DNA of 64,000 bases from Ga0077523 sp038324085 (GCA_038324085.1 JBBQHP010000005.1:115622-179621); one strand, 5' to 3'. Shown: positions 34,630-43,974, counted from the stretch's first letter. Translations and numbers: made by a program. The notes: generated from the letters alone by a model not told the origin.

Positions 34630-35608
34630 GGGTCAATTTCGCGAGAATGCGCTCGGCGAACCCGGGCGGGAGCACCGCTTCGACGGGCAGCATCCACCAT
34701 CGCTCCCGGGCGAAGTCGAGGCATTTTACGGCATCCTTCTCGGTCATCACGATCGTACTCGAATCGCCGAACGCAAGATCGGACGCCACGAAGGCGTGGT
34801 GATCGGGAAACGGGTGCTCGACGATGTCGAGCCCCAATCCCCGCAGTACCTCGAAGAACTGCGTCGGATCGCCGATCCCTGCAACCGCGTGTATCGGGCC
34901 GTCGGGCAGGGCCGACGCGACCGCACGCACGGACTGGTCGCGCAGGTTCACGAAGTCGCCGGGGCGCAAGGCCATGTCGCACGTCGTGTGGCTGGCGATG
35001 CCGGCCGCGCGGTTCGGCGTTTTGATCACCACGAAATCACACGAGCGCAGCCGAGCGGTCGGCTCGCGCATCGGCCCCGCCGGGATCGGCAGGCGATTGC
35101 CGAAGCCTCGCATGCCGTCGACCAGCGCGATCTCTACGTCGCGCGCGAGCCGATAGTGCTGCAGTCCGTCGTCGCTCACGACGATGTCGCATTCCGGATG
35201 CGCCGCGAGCAATGCGCCCGCGGCCCGCCCGCGATCGACGCCGCGCCAGACCGGACAGCCGCTGCGGCGAGCGAGCAGCACCGGCTCGTCGCCCGCTTCG
35301 ACCGAAGGCGTGTCCGGTCCCACGCGCGCGGGTCCCGGATCGCGCGCGCGATAGCCGCGCGTGACGATGCCGGGCCGGAATCCGCGCGCTTTCAGCTGCG
35401 CCGCGAGCCAGATCACGAACGGTGTCTTGCCGGTGCCCCCCGCAGTGATGTTGCCCACCACGATGACTGGCACCGTCAACCGGTGCGTGGCCAGTATTCC
35501 CCGCCTGAACAGCCAGCGCCGGGCGGCGGTCGTCGCCGCGTACAACGCCGCCAGCGGCAGCAGCGCCAGGGTCGTGGCGGTGACCCGCTGCCAGTGGCTG
35601 GGGCTCAC
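34604..35608 (-). CDS. lpxK: Tetraacyldisaccharide 4'-kinase (lipid A)
   Basis: 334-aa inner-membrane-associated kinase that adds the 4'-phosphate of lipid A. Features: LALLPLAALYAATTAARRW (membrane anchor), PVIVVGNITAGGTGKTPFVIWLA (Walker A), GIVTRGYRARD, and VSDDGLQHYRLARDVEIALVD (Walker B region). The frame is open to a GTG at 35659, but that start lies within a 14-bp inverted repeat. The GTG at 35608 gives an N terminus of E. coli length, so I prefer it. It should normally follow exbD directly; here the SNF2 helicase gene is in between. Confidence 0.9.
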   Translation of the reverse strand: MSPSHWQRVTATTLALLPLAALYAATTAARRWLFRRGILATHRLTVPVIVVGNITAGGTGKTPFVIWLAAQLKARGFRPGIVTRGYRARDPGPARVGPDTPSVEAGDEPVLLARRSGCPVWRGVDRGRAAGALLAAHPECDIVVSDDGLQHYRLARDVEIALVDGMRGFGNRLPIPAGPMREPTARLRSCDFVVIKTPNRAAGIASHTTCDMALRPGDFVNLRDQSVRAVASALPDGPIHAVAGIGDPTQFFEVLRGLGLDIVEHPFPDHHAFVASDLAFGDSSTIVMTEKDAVKCLDFARERWWMLPVEAVLPPGFAERILAKLTHGTRSEAA

Positions 35609-35764
35609 GCCGAGGTCGGGTCCAAGAGCCCTTTGGGTGATCCGCCAGAACGAGCGCACTCCGCGTTACAAATTCTCGCTGGGGGACCTGCCCCAGCTGT
35701 GCTTTGCGCCTTGATTGCGCTCGTTCTGGAGGTCACGCAGGTCCGTTCTAAGCGTCAACAGGCC
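35609..35764. repeat. Inverted-repeat region between the SNF2 gene and lpxK
   Basis: The 14-bp arms CCAGAACGAGCGCA (35645-35658) and TGCGCTCGTTCTGG (35716-35729) are perfect inverted repeats 57 bases apart; a smaller hairpin CTGGGGG-ACCTG-CCCCAG is inside (35679-35697). It is followed at 35740 by one copy of the dispersed repeat. This looks like a non-autonomous mobile element remnant or a structured terminator for the SNF2 gene. Confidence 0.6.
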
Positions 35765-35768
35765 CTAG
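35740..35768 (+). repeat. Dispersed repeat, copy 1
   Basis: 29-base sequence starting GGTCCGTTCTAAGCGT and ending CAGGCCCTAG. It matches copy 2 (61115-61143) at 28 of 29 positions, and its first part matches copy 3 at 63830. Its last four bases, CTAG, contain the stop codon of the SNF2 gene. Confidence 0.8.
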
Positions 35769-38700
35769 TCCAGGGGCTGGAACAAGGCCTCGATGTCCTC
35801 TTCCGAAACCGGTCCGGACGCCACCGAATTGCCGCCGAGGATGCCATCGGCCAGCGCCGCCTTGGAACCCTGCAGTGCGACGATCTTCTCCTCGACGCTG
35901 CCCGCCGCCAGCAGTTTGTAGACGAACACGGGTTTGTCCTGGCCGATGCGGTGGGCGCGCGCAGTGGCCTGATTCTCCACCGCCGGATTCCACCATGGGT
36001 CGTAGTGGATGACGGTATCGGCGGCGGTGAGATTGAGACCGGTACCGCCGGCCTTGAGACTGATCAGGAACAACGGGACTTCCTCTGATTGGAAGGCGCG
36101 GACCGGCTCCGCGCGATCCACGGTTTCCCCGGTCAGCTTCACGTACGGGATGCGCCGTTCGCGCAGCTCCGCCTCGATCAGCTCGAGCATGCTGGTGAAC
36201 TGCGAGAACAACAGCACGCGCCGACCTTCGGGCAGCAGTTCTTCCAGCATCTCCATGAGCGCTTCGAGCTTGGCCGATTCGGTCACTTTCTTCGCGGTGT
36301 CGAGCTTCAACAGTCTCGGGTCGCAACAGATCTGCCGCAGCTTGAGCAGCGCATCGAGCACGATGATCTGGCTGTGGGCGAGGCCGCGGGAAGCGATCTC
36401 CGCGCGGATGCGCTGGTCCATCGCCACGCGCACCGTCTCGTAGAGCTCGCGCTGCGCACCGTCCAGCTCGATGGTGCGGATCATCTCGGTCTTCGGTGGC
36501 AGGTCGGTCGCGACCTGGTCCTTGGTCCGACGCAGCAGGAACGGCCGGATCCGGCGCACGAGGCTGTCGCGCCGGGCCAGGTCCGCGTGCTTCTCGATCG
36601 GGGTACGGTAGATGCGACGGAAAGTCGCGGCATCGCCGAGCAATCCTGGCATGAGGAAGTGGAACAGCGACCACAATTCGCCGAGATGATTCTCGAGCGG
36701 CGTGCCGGTCAGGCAGAGGCGATGCTGCGCTTTCAGGTCGATGACCACGCGCGCGGCCCGCGTCTGAGCATTCTTGATCTGCTGGGCCTCGTCCAGGATC
36801 ACTACGTGGAATTCGTGGGCGGTGAGCGTCGCCTCATCCCGCGGCAGCAGGGCGTAGGTGGTGAGCACCAGATCGGCACTACCGATCTCGTCGAAGGACT
36901 CGCGACGCTTGAGGCCATGCGAGACGTGGACGCGCAACTGCGGCGCGAAACGCGCGGCCTCCGCTTTCCAGTTGGGTATCACGCTGGTCGGCGCGATCAC
37001 GAGGGCAGGCCGATCCAGGCGTCCCGCCTGTTTCTCGATCAGCAGGTGGGCCAGGGTCTGAACCGTCTTGCCCAGGCCCATGTCATCCGCGAGGATGCCG
37101 CCCAATCCATTCTCGCGCAGGAACTGGAGCCACGCGAGGCCTTGCTGCTGATACGGGCGAAGTTGCGCGTTGAAGCCAGGCGGGGCGTCGATCGGCGCGA
37201 TGCTCGCGAACTGTGCGAGCCGCCTGCCGAGCGCACGCAGGGCGTCGCCCCCCTCCCATTTGAGCGGGACGGCCGAGTCGAGATCGGCGAGCCGGGTGAC
37301 GTCCATCTTGGACAAGCGCAGGCGATCCGACGAATCATCGTCGAGCAACTCGTGCAGGACGCCCACGAGCGGCCGCACGCGGGCGAGCGGCACCGGCAGA
37401 ATGCGCCCGTCGTCGAGGCGGATCAGGATCGATTCGTCGGCGCTGGCCGCGGCGCCTGCTTCGGTGAGCAGATCGGGGCGCGAACGCAGGGCATTCAGCA
37501 GGACCGGCAGCAGGTCGATGCGCCGACCGTCGATGTCGATCTCGAGTCGCAGGTCGAACCAGTCGTCGCCGGATTCGATCACCTCCGCGTGCCACTCGCC
37601 GGTATCGACCGGCGTGAAACGGAAGCTTTCGTCGAACTCGACCTGCCAGCCTTGCGCACGCAGCGCGGCCACGCCCTTGGTGACGAAGTCGAGCCAGGCC
37701 TGTTCCCCCGCCAGCGTGTAGTCGTGCTTGTGCGCCTGCGGGAAACCGCGCTCGCGGCTGTTCACCTTGATGAAGCCGGCCTGGGCCAACGCCGTGTGGG
37801 CGCGCTTCTCGGCCGTGTGGTTGCGACGCAGCCGCAGCAGCTCACCGTTGCGAATGACGGTGAGCATGCCGGGACTGTCACGATCGGTCCGCACGCCTGC
37901 GTACTCGAAGCGCAGCGCTGCGACGTCGGCATACTCGCCGCGCGCGTAGCGGCCGCGCCCATAGCCGTGAGCGGATTCGAACGAATAGAGGCGCAGGATC
38001 GGCACCGGCGCGGTTTCGCGCGTTTCCGGCTGGACCGGAATCTCAGGCAGCGGTGCTCCGTGCAGGCGATCGCTCCGGGCCAGCACATCGCGCACGCGCA
38101 CCGCGTGCTCGGCAGCGATTTCCGGCGCGTCGGCGAGCCAGGCGGCAACCGTTGGCGATACACCCACTTCGATCGGGCCGCATTCCGCGCTTGCAGGCTC
38201 GATGTACCAGGGCGGCGCGAGCGGCAACAACGCCTCGGCCGGTGGTTCGCTCTCGAAGGTCGCCCGCTGCGCGCCGTTGATCGTGTAGCGCCAGACGGCC
38301 CGTCCGGGCCGCGGCGGTCCTTCGTGGAGCGGCGCAGACGAGGAGTGGTTCCAGTGGAACCGCCCCGTCGCGAGCAGCGCGCGCAAGACGATCGAACCGG
38401 TCTCCGCGTCCAGCAGGAATTCGCCGCTCGCGTGATCGCGAGCGCTCGGCAGGAGCAGCCTGAGGATGTGCAGGTCGTTCTCGCCGACGAAGGCTGGTGG
38501 TTCGCTGAGCGCGGCCAGTGCGCCGGTCCACGGTGAGGGCTTGCCGTAGCCCCCGGCCTTGAGGCGTCGCGCCGTCATGGCCCGGACCACGATCTCCGCC
38601 CCGCCCTGCGGCCGCGGGCGCACCTGAAGGATGTACAGCAGGCACTGGGATGCGTCGGGCGCGGCGTCTGCCGATTCGGGTTGAACCAGTTGCTCGGCGC

Positions 38701-39136
38701 GTTTCAGCCACTGATTGACGTGTGCGGGCAAAGGACCGGACGCGGTGGGGGTAGCCTTGGTTCGCACCTGCACGCTGCGCCGGTCGCCCGGCTTGCGCCG
38801 CCCGGCCGGCTGCTTGCCGTCTTTGCGGGGCGTGCCGTCGTCGGCTGGCCCCTCGAGTGCCCGCAGGAGCACTGCGGCGACGTGTTTGCAATTGGCGTGC
38901 ACGGGACAGGTGCACACGCCGTGGATGCGCACGCCGTCGTTCTGCTGCTCCAGGGTGACCTGGACGCGGTACGGCTTGCGTGCAGTGCCGCGAACGGAAC
39001 CCTCGAAACGGTCGCGTTCCCGGTCGTGCCGCAGGCTCAATACCCGACCCCGGTCGGCATAGCCGCGTCCGCGGTCGACACATTCCTTGCGCAGCTCTTG
39101 TTCGAGCAGATCTCGCGTCAGAACCAGGCCGGACAT
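35765..39136 (-). CDS. SWIM zinc-finger SNF2-family helicase (HepA/RapA-like)
   Basis: 1123-aa DNA-dependent ATPase. An N-terminal SWIM zinc finger lies at about residues 75-90 (CTCPVHANCKH). A long middle region (100-620) has no recognised domain. The SNF2 ATPase core is at 640-1115: DDMGLGKTVQTLAHLL (motif I), LVIAPTSVIPNW, VILDEAQQIKN (motif II), LTGTPLENHLGELWSLFHF (III), then the C-terminal lobe with LLFSQFTSML and INPWW-like HYDPWWNPAVENQATARAHRIGQ (VI). Probably remodels nucleoprotein or RNA polymerase complexes. It splits exbD from lpxK and is bordered by repeats on its 3' side, suggesting acquisition. Confidence 0.92.
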   Translation of the reverse strand: MSGLVLTRDLLEQELRKECVDRGRGYADRGRVLSLRHDRERDRFEGSVRGTARKPYRVQVTLEQQNDGVRIHGVCTCPVHANCKHVAAVLLRALEGPADDGTPRKDGKQPAGRRKPGDRRSVQVRTKATPTASGPLPAHVNQWLKRAEQLVQPESADAAPDASQCLLYILQVRPRPQGGAEIVVRAMTARRLKAGGYGKPSPWTGALAALSEPPAFVGENDLHILRLLLPSARDHASGEFLLDAETGSIVLRALLATGRFHWNHSSSAPLHEGPPRPGRAVWRYTINGAQRATFESEPPAEALLPLAPPWYIEPASAECGPIEVGVSPTVAAWLADAPEIAAEHAVRVRDVLARSDRLHGAPLPEIPVQPETRETAPVPILRLYSFESAHGYGRGRYARGEYADVAALRFEYAGVRTDRDSPGMLTVIRNGELLRLRRNHTAEKRAHTALAQAGFIKVNSRERGFPQAHKHDYTLAGEQAWLDFVTKGVAALRAQGWQVEFDESFRFTPVDTGEWHAEVIESGDDWFDLRLEIDIDGRRIDLLPVLLNALRSRPDLLTEAGAAASADESILIRLDDGRILPVPLARVRPLVGVLHELLDDDSSDRLRLSKMDVTRLADLDSAVPLKWEGGDALRALGRRLAQFASIAPIDAPPGFNAQLRPYQQQGLAWLQFLRENGLGGILADDMGLGKTVQTLAHLLIEKQAGRLDRPALVIAPTSVIPNWKAEAARFAPQLRVHVSHGLKRRESFDEIGSADLVLTTYALLPRDEATLTAHEFHVVILDEAQQIKNAQTRAARVVIDLKAQHRLCLTGTPLENHLGELWSLFHFLMPGLLGDAATFRRIYRTPIEKHADLARRDSLVRRIRPFLLRRTKDQVATDLPPKTEMIRTIELDGAQRELYETVRVAMDQRIRAEIASRGLAHSQIIVLDALLKLRQICCDPRLLKLDTAKKVTESAKLEALMEMLEELLPEGRRVLLFSQFTSMLELIEAELRERRIPYVKLTGETVDRAEPVRAFQSEEVPLFLISLKAGGTGLNLTAADTVIHYDPWWNPAVENQATARAHRIGQDKPVFVYKLLAAGSVEEKIVALQGSKAALADGILGGNSVASGPVSEEDIEALFQPLD

Positions 39137-39598
39137 GTCTGGCGCGCGAGATTCCCTGAAGAGGTTTCCAGCATCTATATAGGCGCACCTGACAATGGTG
39201 CGCGCACCCGCCTACGGGGAAGCATGCGCGTAACGCGGGCAGCCCCGCGCATGCCTGCACAGCCGCGCTGTGCGCAAAGACACTGCCGAAGCAGCGCCGA
39301 TTCAGGCTTTGTCTCCGGCTTTGCGGCGGACATCGCCGACAAATCCGTGGCCACCCAGTCGATGGTATTTTTCTCGACTTGTTCACGAGCCGCGGTCATC
39401 GACTCATCGTCGATCACCGCGCCCGACGGGCATGGCCGCCAGCCTGCGACTTCTCCGGTGCCGGCCCTGCGGCCCGCTACCGGCCCTGACGGGACGGCCG
39501 GAAACGTCGAGGCAGGAGTATGGACCCTTCCGGCCTGCGCCGACAACCCCAAGTGCATTTCCGGCGCGGTGGAAGTTTCCGGGTTGTGCCGTCCCCGG
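39137..39598. other. Intergenic region between exbD and the SNF2 gene
   Basis: 462 bases. A minus-strand open frame (39175-39558) could encode a short peptide starting MTAAREQVEKNTIDWVATDL, but it has no recognised family and its ends look non-coding, so I do not call it. The unusual gap fits a junction created by insertion of the SNF2 gene. Confidence 0.35.
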
Positions 39599-40018
39599 CT
39601 ATTTCGGCGCGTTCTGTGTTGCGAACGTCACGCGGCCGAAGCCTGCGAGGCGGGCCGCCTCGAGCACGCGGATGACCGATTGATGGGTGGCCTTGGCATC
39701 CGCGTTGATCACGATCATGGGATCCTCGTTCGACCTGGCCGCCCGTTTGAGTTCCGTGCTGAACCCCTCCGGCGTGGAGAAGGTGACCGGGGTCCTGCCG
39801 ACCACGTAGGTGCCGGCAGCGGTGACCCCGACACTGACCTGCTCGGGCCGCTCGCCCGCCTTCGTGGCATCCGCCGTAGGCAGGTTGATCTGCAGTTCGG
39901 AGTACTTGGAATAGGTCGTGGTGACCGCGAGGAAGATCACGATCACCAGCAGGATGTCGATGAACGGGACGAGGTTGATGTCCGGTTCGTCGCGGGGACG
40001 GCCGCGGCGGAAGTCCAA
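39599..40018 (-). CDS. exbD: ExbD/TolR biopolymer transport protein
   Basis: 139-aa single-pass inner-membrane protein: short cytosolic N terminus, membrane helix at about 14-35 (INLVPFIDILLVIVIFLAVTTTY) with the conserved functional Asp in FIDILL, then a periplasmic domain. With ExbB it uses the proton gradient to power an envelope partner. The start is TTG, 2 bases after the exbB stop. No TonB gene is nearby. Confidence 0.9.
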   Translation of the reverse strand: MDFRRGRPRDEPDINLVPFIDILLVIVIFLAVTTTYSKYSELQINLPTADATKAGERPEQVSVGVTAAGTYVVGRTPVTFSTPEGFSTELKRAARSNEDPMIVINADAKATHQSVIRVLEAARLAGFGRVTFATQNAPK

Positions 40019-40020
40019 GG

Positions 40021-40638
40021 CTAGGCCTGCCTTTCTCCGTGGATCACTTCCACCAGCTTGACCGCCTGCAGCTCCATCTCGACCACCAGGGAGTCCACCT
40101 TGGCACGGAAGTGGCGGTAGAACACCAGGCTCGGCACGGCGACGATGATGCCGAATGCCGCGTTGTACAGCGCAACCGCGATGCCATGAGCGAGCTGCGA
40201 TGGATTCGCCATCCCGGAAGGTCCCTGGGTGCCGAAGATCTCGATCATGCCGATGATGGTGCCCAGCAGACCGAGCAACGGCGCCATGGTGGCGATGGTG
40301 CCGAGAGTCGTGAGGAATCGATCGAGTTCCTGGGCGGCCGCGCGGCCCGCCTCCTCGATCGATTCCCTCATGACCTCGCGCGAACTGCGGGAATTGATCA
40401 GCCCGGCCGCGAATACGCGTCCCAGCAGGGAACCTTCTATGAGCCGTGCGAGCATCTCGTTGCTCACGCCCTTGGCGCGCACTTCCTGAGCCGTCTCGGC
40501 CAGGAGTTCGCGTGGTGCGACGATGCTCTTGCGCAGCGACCAGCTGCGCTCACCGATGATTCCGAGGGCGACGATGGAGGCCGCTATGATCGGCCAGATG
40601 GGCCATCCGGCGGCTTCGATGATGGCGAGCACGCGCAT
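40021..40638 (-). CDS. exbB: ExbB/TolQ/MotA-family proton channel protein
   Basis: 205-aa inner-membrane protein with three helices at about 10-30, 105-130 (LGTIATMAPLLGLLGTIIGMIEIF, the conserved motif) and 150-172. It pairs with ExbD to form the ion-driven motor. It heads the exbB-exbD pair. In many betaproteobacteria this pair precedes lpxK and may serve envelope biogenesis. Confidence 0.9.
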   Translation of the reverse strand: MRVLAIIEAAGWPIWPIIAASIVALGIIGERSWSLRKSIVAPRELLAETAQEVRAKGVSNEMLARLIEGSLLGRVFAAGLINSRSSREVMRESIEEAGRAAAQELDRFLTTLGTIATMAPLLGLLGTIIGMIEIFGTQGPSGMANPSQLAHGIAVALYNAAFGIIVAVPSLVFYRHFRAKVDSLVVEMELQAVKLVEVIHGERQA

Positions 40639-41026
40639 TTCCCTTCAGTGGAAAAGTGCCGCACTGTAGCTTGGGGGTCGACGTGCCGCAACCACACACT
40701 TGATGCAACAAAGATGCAAATATGGTGCGGAAATATTGTCCACAGATGCTGTGGATAACATTGTGTACAGCTTGTCGAAAGCCCGGTTAAGTGGATTCCC
40801 GACAAGGAAATTCTGTCGCGCGCTCAAGCATTGAGCAACGCATTTCGCATGCGCCGTCACGTGTCCGGGGCGATCTCTCTCGGGCGCAGCGCCGGTTTCA
40901 CGGCACCGTTGCATTCTCGAGCGCGTCGTGGAACTCGAGGTACGGCGCGGCATCCGGGCCGATTGGCGCCAGCGATGCCAGCGTCATGGTGCGAACCGTG
41001 TTCGCGGGTCCGTTAGAATCCGGGCG
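40639..41026. promoter_or_regulatory. Divergent region exbB/xseA with inverted DnaA boxes
   Basis: 388 bases without a gene. An AT-rich core (40700-40770) holds TTGTCCACA (40736-40744, one mismatch to the DnaA box) and TGTGGATAA (40750-40758, a perfect box on the minus strand), separated by five bases. GATGCAA occurs twice just before. TAGAAT at 41014-41019 is a -10 candidate for xseA. The exbB and xseA promoters must lie here. Confidence 0.55.
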
Positions 41027-42367
41027 ATGAACCTGGAAACCGACAGAATGCCCCCACCCGTGATCAGCGTGAGTGAGCTCAATGCGCTGGCACGGTCGCT
41101 GATCGAGGCCAGCCTGCCGCTTGCCTGGGTCGCCGGGGAGATCTCGAACTTCACGCGCGCCGCCTCCGGGCATTGCTACTTCTCGCTCAAGGACGAGCGC
41201 GCGCAAGTACGCTGCGTGCTGTTTCGCAACCGCGCGCAGGCGCTCGATTGGCAACCGGCCAATGGCGCCCGGGTCGAAGTCCGGGCCGTTGCGACGTTGT
41301 ATGAGGCGCGCGGAGAATTTCAGCTCAACGTCGAGTTCATGCGACGTGCCGGGCTCGGCGCGCTGTTCGAGGCCCTGGAGCGCCTGAAGCGCAAGCTGGA
41401 AGCGGAAGGCCTGTTCGCCGTCGAACGCAAGCGGCCGCTGCCGTCGTTCCCGCGCACCGTCGGGGTGGTGACCTCGCTGCGGGCAGCCGCGCTCCGCGAT
41501 GTCGTCAGCACGCTCGCGCGGCGCATGCCCTCGATCCGCGTGATCGTCTACCCGACCCAGGTCCAGGGGGAAGGCGCGGGCCGCCAGATCACCGATGCGC
41601 TCGCACTTGCCGGTCGTCGTCGCGACGCGGACGTCCTGATTCTGTGTCGGGGGGGCGGCAGCCTCGAGGATCTCTGGTCGTTCAATGAGGAGATCGTGGC
41701 TCGCGCCGTGGCAACGAGCCCGATACCGCTGGTGAGCGGCGTCGGTCACGAGACGGATTTCACGATCGTCGACTTCATTGCGGACGCGCGCGCGCCGACG
41801 CCCACGGCGGCGGCGGAACTCGCCAGCCCGGACGGCCTTGCGCTGGGGCGCCGGGTACGGGCGCTGGAGGGGGCGCTCGACCAGAACTGGCGTCGCGCTC
41901 TCGAACGCAGGATGCTCGATCTCGATGTGATGGCGCGGCGGCTGCGACATCCGGGTGAACGACTGATGCAACAGCGCGAAGCGCTCGAGCGCCTGGGCGC
42001 GCGCATCGCGACCGCCTGGGAACGCACCGACGAGCGACAAGCCGGCCGCGTGCGCGAGCTTGCGCAGCGAATGCGCCGAGGCCGCCCCGATCTTGCCCGA
42101 TTGCTGGAACGGGGGCGGGGACTGGATCTGCGCTTTCGGAGCGCGCACCGCGCCCGATTCGGCGCATGGCGCGCCTTGCTGGAGAGCCGCCGCGAGGCGC
42201 TCGAGCATTTGAATCCGCGGGGCGTTCTCGCGCGTGGCTACGCGATCGTGCGCGGTGCCGACGGCGGCGTGGTGCGAAATGTCAATCAACTGGCGCCCGG
42301 CGATGATATCGCCATCACGCTCGATTCCGGCTCGGCCGATGCCCGGGTGCGGTCGACACGGCCCTAG
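41027..42367 (+). CDS. xseA: Exodeoxyribonuclease VII large subunit
   Basis: 446-aa cytosolic nuclease subunit degrading single-stranded DNA with XseB. An N-terminal OB fold is at 10-105 (ISVSELNALARSLIEASLPLAWVAGEISNF, GHCYFSLKDERAQVRCVLF). The catalytic domain follows (VGVVTSLRAAALRDVVSTLARR, LILCRGGGSLEDLWSFNEE, PLVSGVGHETDFTIVDFIADARAPTPTAAAEL). A coiled region precedes the end LNPRGVLARGYAIV. I chose the ATG at 41027 because the upstream 33 codons resemble non-coding leader. The xseB gene is not adjacent. Confidence 0.95.
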   Translation: MNLETDRMPPPVISVSELNALARSLIEASLPLAWVAGEISNFTRAASGHCYFSLKDERAQVRCVLFRNRAQALDWQPANGARVEVRAVATLYEARGEFQLNVEFMRRAGLGALFEALERLKRKLEAEGLFAVERKRPLPSFPRTVGVVTSLRAAALRDVVSTLARRMPSIRVIVYPTQVQGEGAGRQITDALALAGRRRDADVLILCRGGGSLEDLWSFNEEIVARAVATSPIPLVSGVGHETDFTIVDFIADARAPTPTAAAELASPDGLALGRRVRALEGALDQNWRRALERRMLDLDVMARRLRHPGERLMQQREALERLGARIATAWERTDERQAGRVRELAQRMRRGRPDLARLLERGRGLDLRFRSAHRARFGAWRALLESRREALEHLNPRGVLARGYAIVRGADGGVVRNVNQLAPGDDIAITLDSGSADARVRSTRP

Positions 42368-42480
42368 CCACATCGATGCCCGATTGAAGTGCGGAGAACG
42401 GCAGCGTATCTTGCACGCGCCTGTCGCGGTGCGACCGGCGCGTGCATCAAGTCCGACCCGTAACCCGAACCGGAGGCCTC

Positions 42481-42963
42481 ATGAAGATTCTCGACAAACT
42501 GCTGCTAGCGACGGCTCTCGTCGCAGCGAGCATCGGCGCTACCCAGGCGCAAATGGTGGACAAGAAAGCACTCACGCTCGAGGCAGCGATGAAGATCGCA
42601 GCGGCCGCCGAGGCCGAAGCAGCGAAGAACAACTGGAACGTGTGCGTCTCGATCGTGGACGAAGGCGGTCATCTCGTTCTGCTGCACAAACGCGACAACA
42701 CGCAGTTCGGCAGCATCGACGTGTCGATCCAGAAGGCGCACACGGCAGCGGGCTTCAAGCGCCCGACCAAGGTGTTCGAAGACGCGATCGCGGGCGGGCG
42801 CACCGCGATTCTCGGCATCGAGGAGGTGCTGCCGCTCGAGGGCGGCTTGCCGCTCGTATTCGACGGCCAGGTGGTCGGCGCGATCGGAGTCTCCGGCGCT
42901 ACCTCCCAGCAAGACGGTCAGGTGGCGAAGGCGGGAGCCGATGCGCTGCTGACACAGCAGTAA
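42481..42963 (+). CDS. Exported GlcG/HbpS-like haem-binding-family protein
   Basis: 160-aa periplasmic protein. Signal peptide at residues 1-22 (LLLATALVAASIGATQA). The rest is the GlcG/HbpS/PduO-C fold: LTLEAAMKIAAAAEAEAAKNNWNVCVSIVDEGGHLVLLHK, SIQKAHTAAGF and GGLPLVFDGQVVGAIGVSGAT. Some relatives bind haem or flavin-like cofactors; binding here is not shown. GGAGG precedes the ATG at 42481. It stands alone, followed by a strong hairpin. Confidence 0.85.
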   Translation: MKILDKLLLATALVAASIGATQAQMVDKKALTLEAAMKIAAAAEAEAAKNNWNVCVSIVDEGGHLVLLHKRDNTQFGSIDVSIQKAHTAAGFKRPTKVFEDAIAGGRTAILGIEEVLPLEGGLPLVFDGQVVGAIGVSGATSQQDGQVAKAGADALLTQQ

Positions 42964-42982
42964 CCGGCGTCGCGCCGGATCC

Positions 42983-43019
42983 CTCCGGCGCAGAGCCCAC
43001 GCGGGGCTCTGCGCCGGAG
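42983..43019. terminator. Strong hairpin between the GlcG-like gene and miaA
   Basis: 16-bp perfect stem CTCCGGCGCAGAGCCC/GGGCTCTGCGCCGGAG with a 5-base loop. It sits between the convergent genes and likely serves both directions. No U-run. Confidence 0.7.
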
Positions 43020-43029
43020 CGGGGCAAGA

Positions 43030-43974
43030 CTAGGTCCGGGTGCGAATGAAATCGATGACTCGAGTGTCCAGGTCTTCGTCCAGGCAGTCGAAACGCGTGA
43101 CATCCGGCATCGAACGCAGCCATGTCAGTTGGCGTTTCGCGAGCTGTCGTGTCGCGGCAATCCCTTTCGCCCGCAGCATCGCGAGGTCGCGATTGCCCGC
43201 GAGATAGTCCCAGGCCTGCCGGTAACCGACGCAACGCATGGAAGGGAGCGTCGATGCCAGCATGTAGCGCTGCTGGAGTTGCTGCAATTCCCCGATCAGG
43301 CCGCGTTCGATCATGTCGTCGAAGCGTGCTTCGATGCGCGCATGGAGCACCGCCCGATCGCTCGGTTCCAGCGACAACGCGAGCGTGGGATGCGGCGGAG
43401 GCAGTTCACGTCCGACCGAGATCAGGTCGGACATCGCCCGTCCCGTGAGCCAGCACACTTCGAGGGCGCGCTGTATTCGCTGCGAATCGGTCGGCTCGAG
43501 CCGCGCGGCAGTGGCGGGATCGAGCTTGGCGAGCGTGGCGTGCAGCGCCGGCCAGCCGCTGTCGGCCGCCATGGACTCGATCGTGCGTCGTGTCGGCGGA
43601 TCCGCGGGCGGCAGCGCGGACAAGCCTTCGCGCAGTGCCTTGAAGTAGAGCATCGTGCCGCCGGCCAGCAGCGGAATTCGGCCGCGGGCAGTGATCTCGC
43701 GAACGATTTTCCACGCCTCCCCCGCGAAGCGTGCCGCTGAATAGGTGTCCGTCGGATCGACGATGTCGATCAGGTGATGCGGCACCGCGCGGCGCGTGGC
43801 GACGTCGGGTTTGGCGGTGCCGATGTCCATTCCGCGATAGATCTGCGCCGAGTCGACGCTGACGATTTCTACCGCGAAATGCCGCGCGAGTGCCAGCGCC
43901 ACCCGCGTCTTGCCGGAGGCGGTCGGACCCATGAGCAGGATCGCCGGCAGTGCTACCTGCGAATCCGGTGGCAT
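43030..43974 (-). CDS. miaA: tRNA dimethylallyltransferase
   Basis: 314-aa cytosolic enzyme adding the dimethylallyl group to A37 of tRNAs reading UNN codons. P-loop GPTASGKT near residues 16-23, VSVDSAQIYRGMDIGTAKP, HHLIDIVDPTDTYSAARF, AGGTMLYFKALREGLS and AKRQLTWLR near the end are all family features. I chose ATG at 43974; the frame is open further upstream into mutL. It lies 25 bases after mutL, the usual pairing. Confidence 0.95.
   Translation of the reverse strand: MPPDSQVALPAILLMGPTASGKTRVALALARHFAVEIVSVDSAQIYRGMDIGTAKPDVATRRAVPHHLIDIVDPTDTYSAARFAGEAWKIVREITARGRIPLLAGGTMLYFKALREGLSALPPADPPTRRTIESMAADSGWPALHATLAKLDPATAARLEPTDSQRIQRALEVCWLTGRAMSDLISVGRELPPPHPTLALSLEPSDRAVLHARIEARFDDMIERGLIGELQQLQQRYMLASTLPSMRCVGYRQAWDYLAGNRDLAMLRAKGIAATRQLAKRQLTWLRSMPDVTRFDCLDEDLDTRVIDFIRTRT

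Noticed and set aside
35765..36674. Arg/Gly-rich frames overlapping the SNF2 gene
   Set aside because: Shadow frames; the SNF2 helicase motifs fix the true frame.
39175..39558. Minus-strand 127-codon frame between exbD and the SNF2 gene
   Set aside because: No family, no good ribosome site and non-coding-like ends; kept only as a note on the gap.
40700..40770. Chromosomal replication origin
   Set aside because: Only two DnaA boxes, and none of the usual oriC neighbour genes are present.
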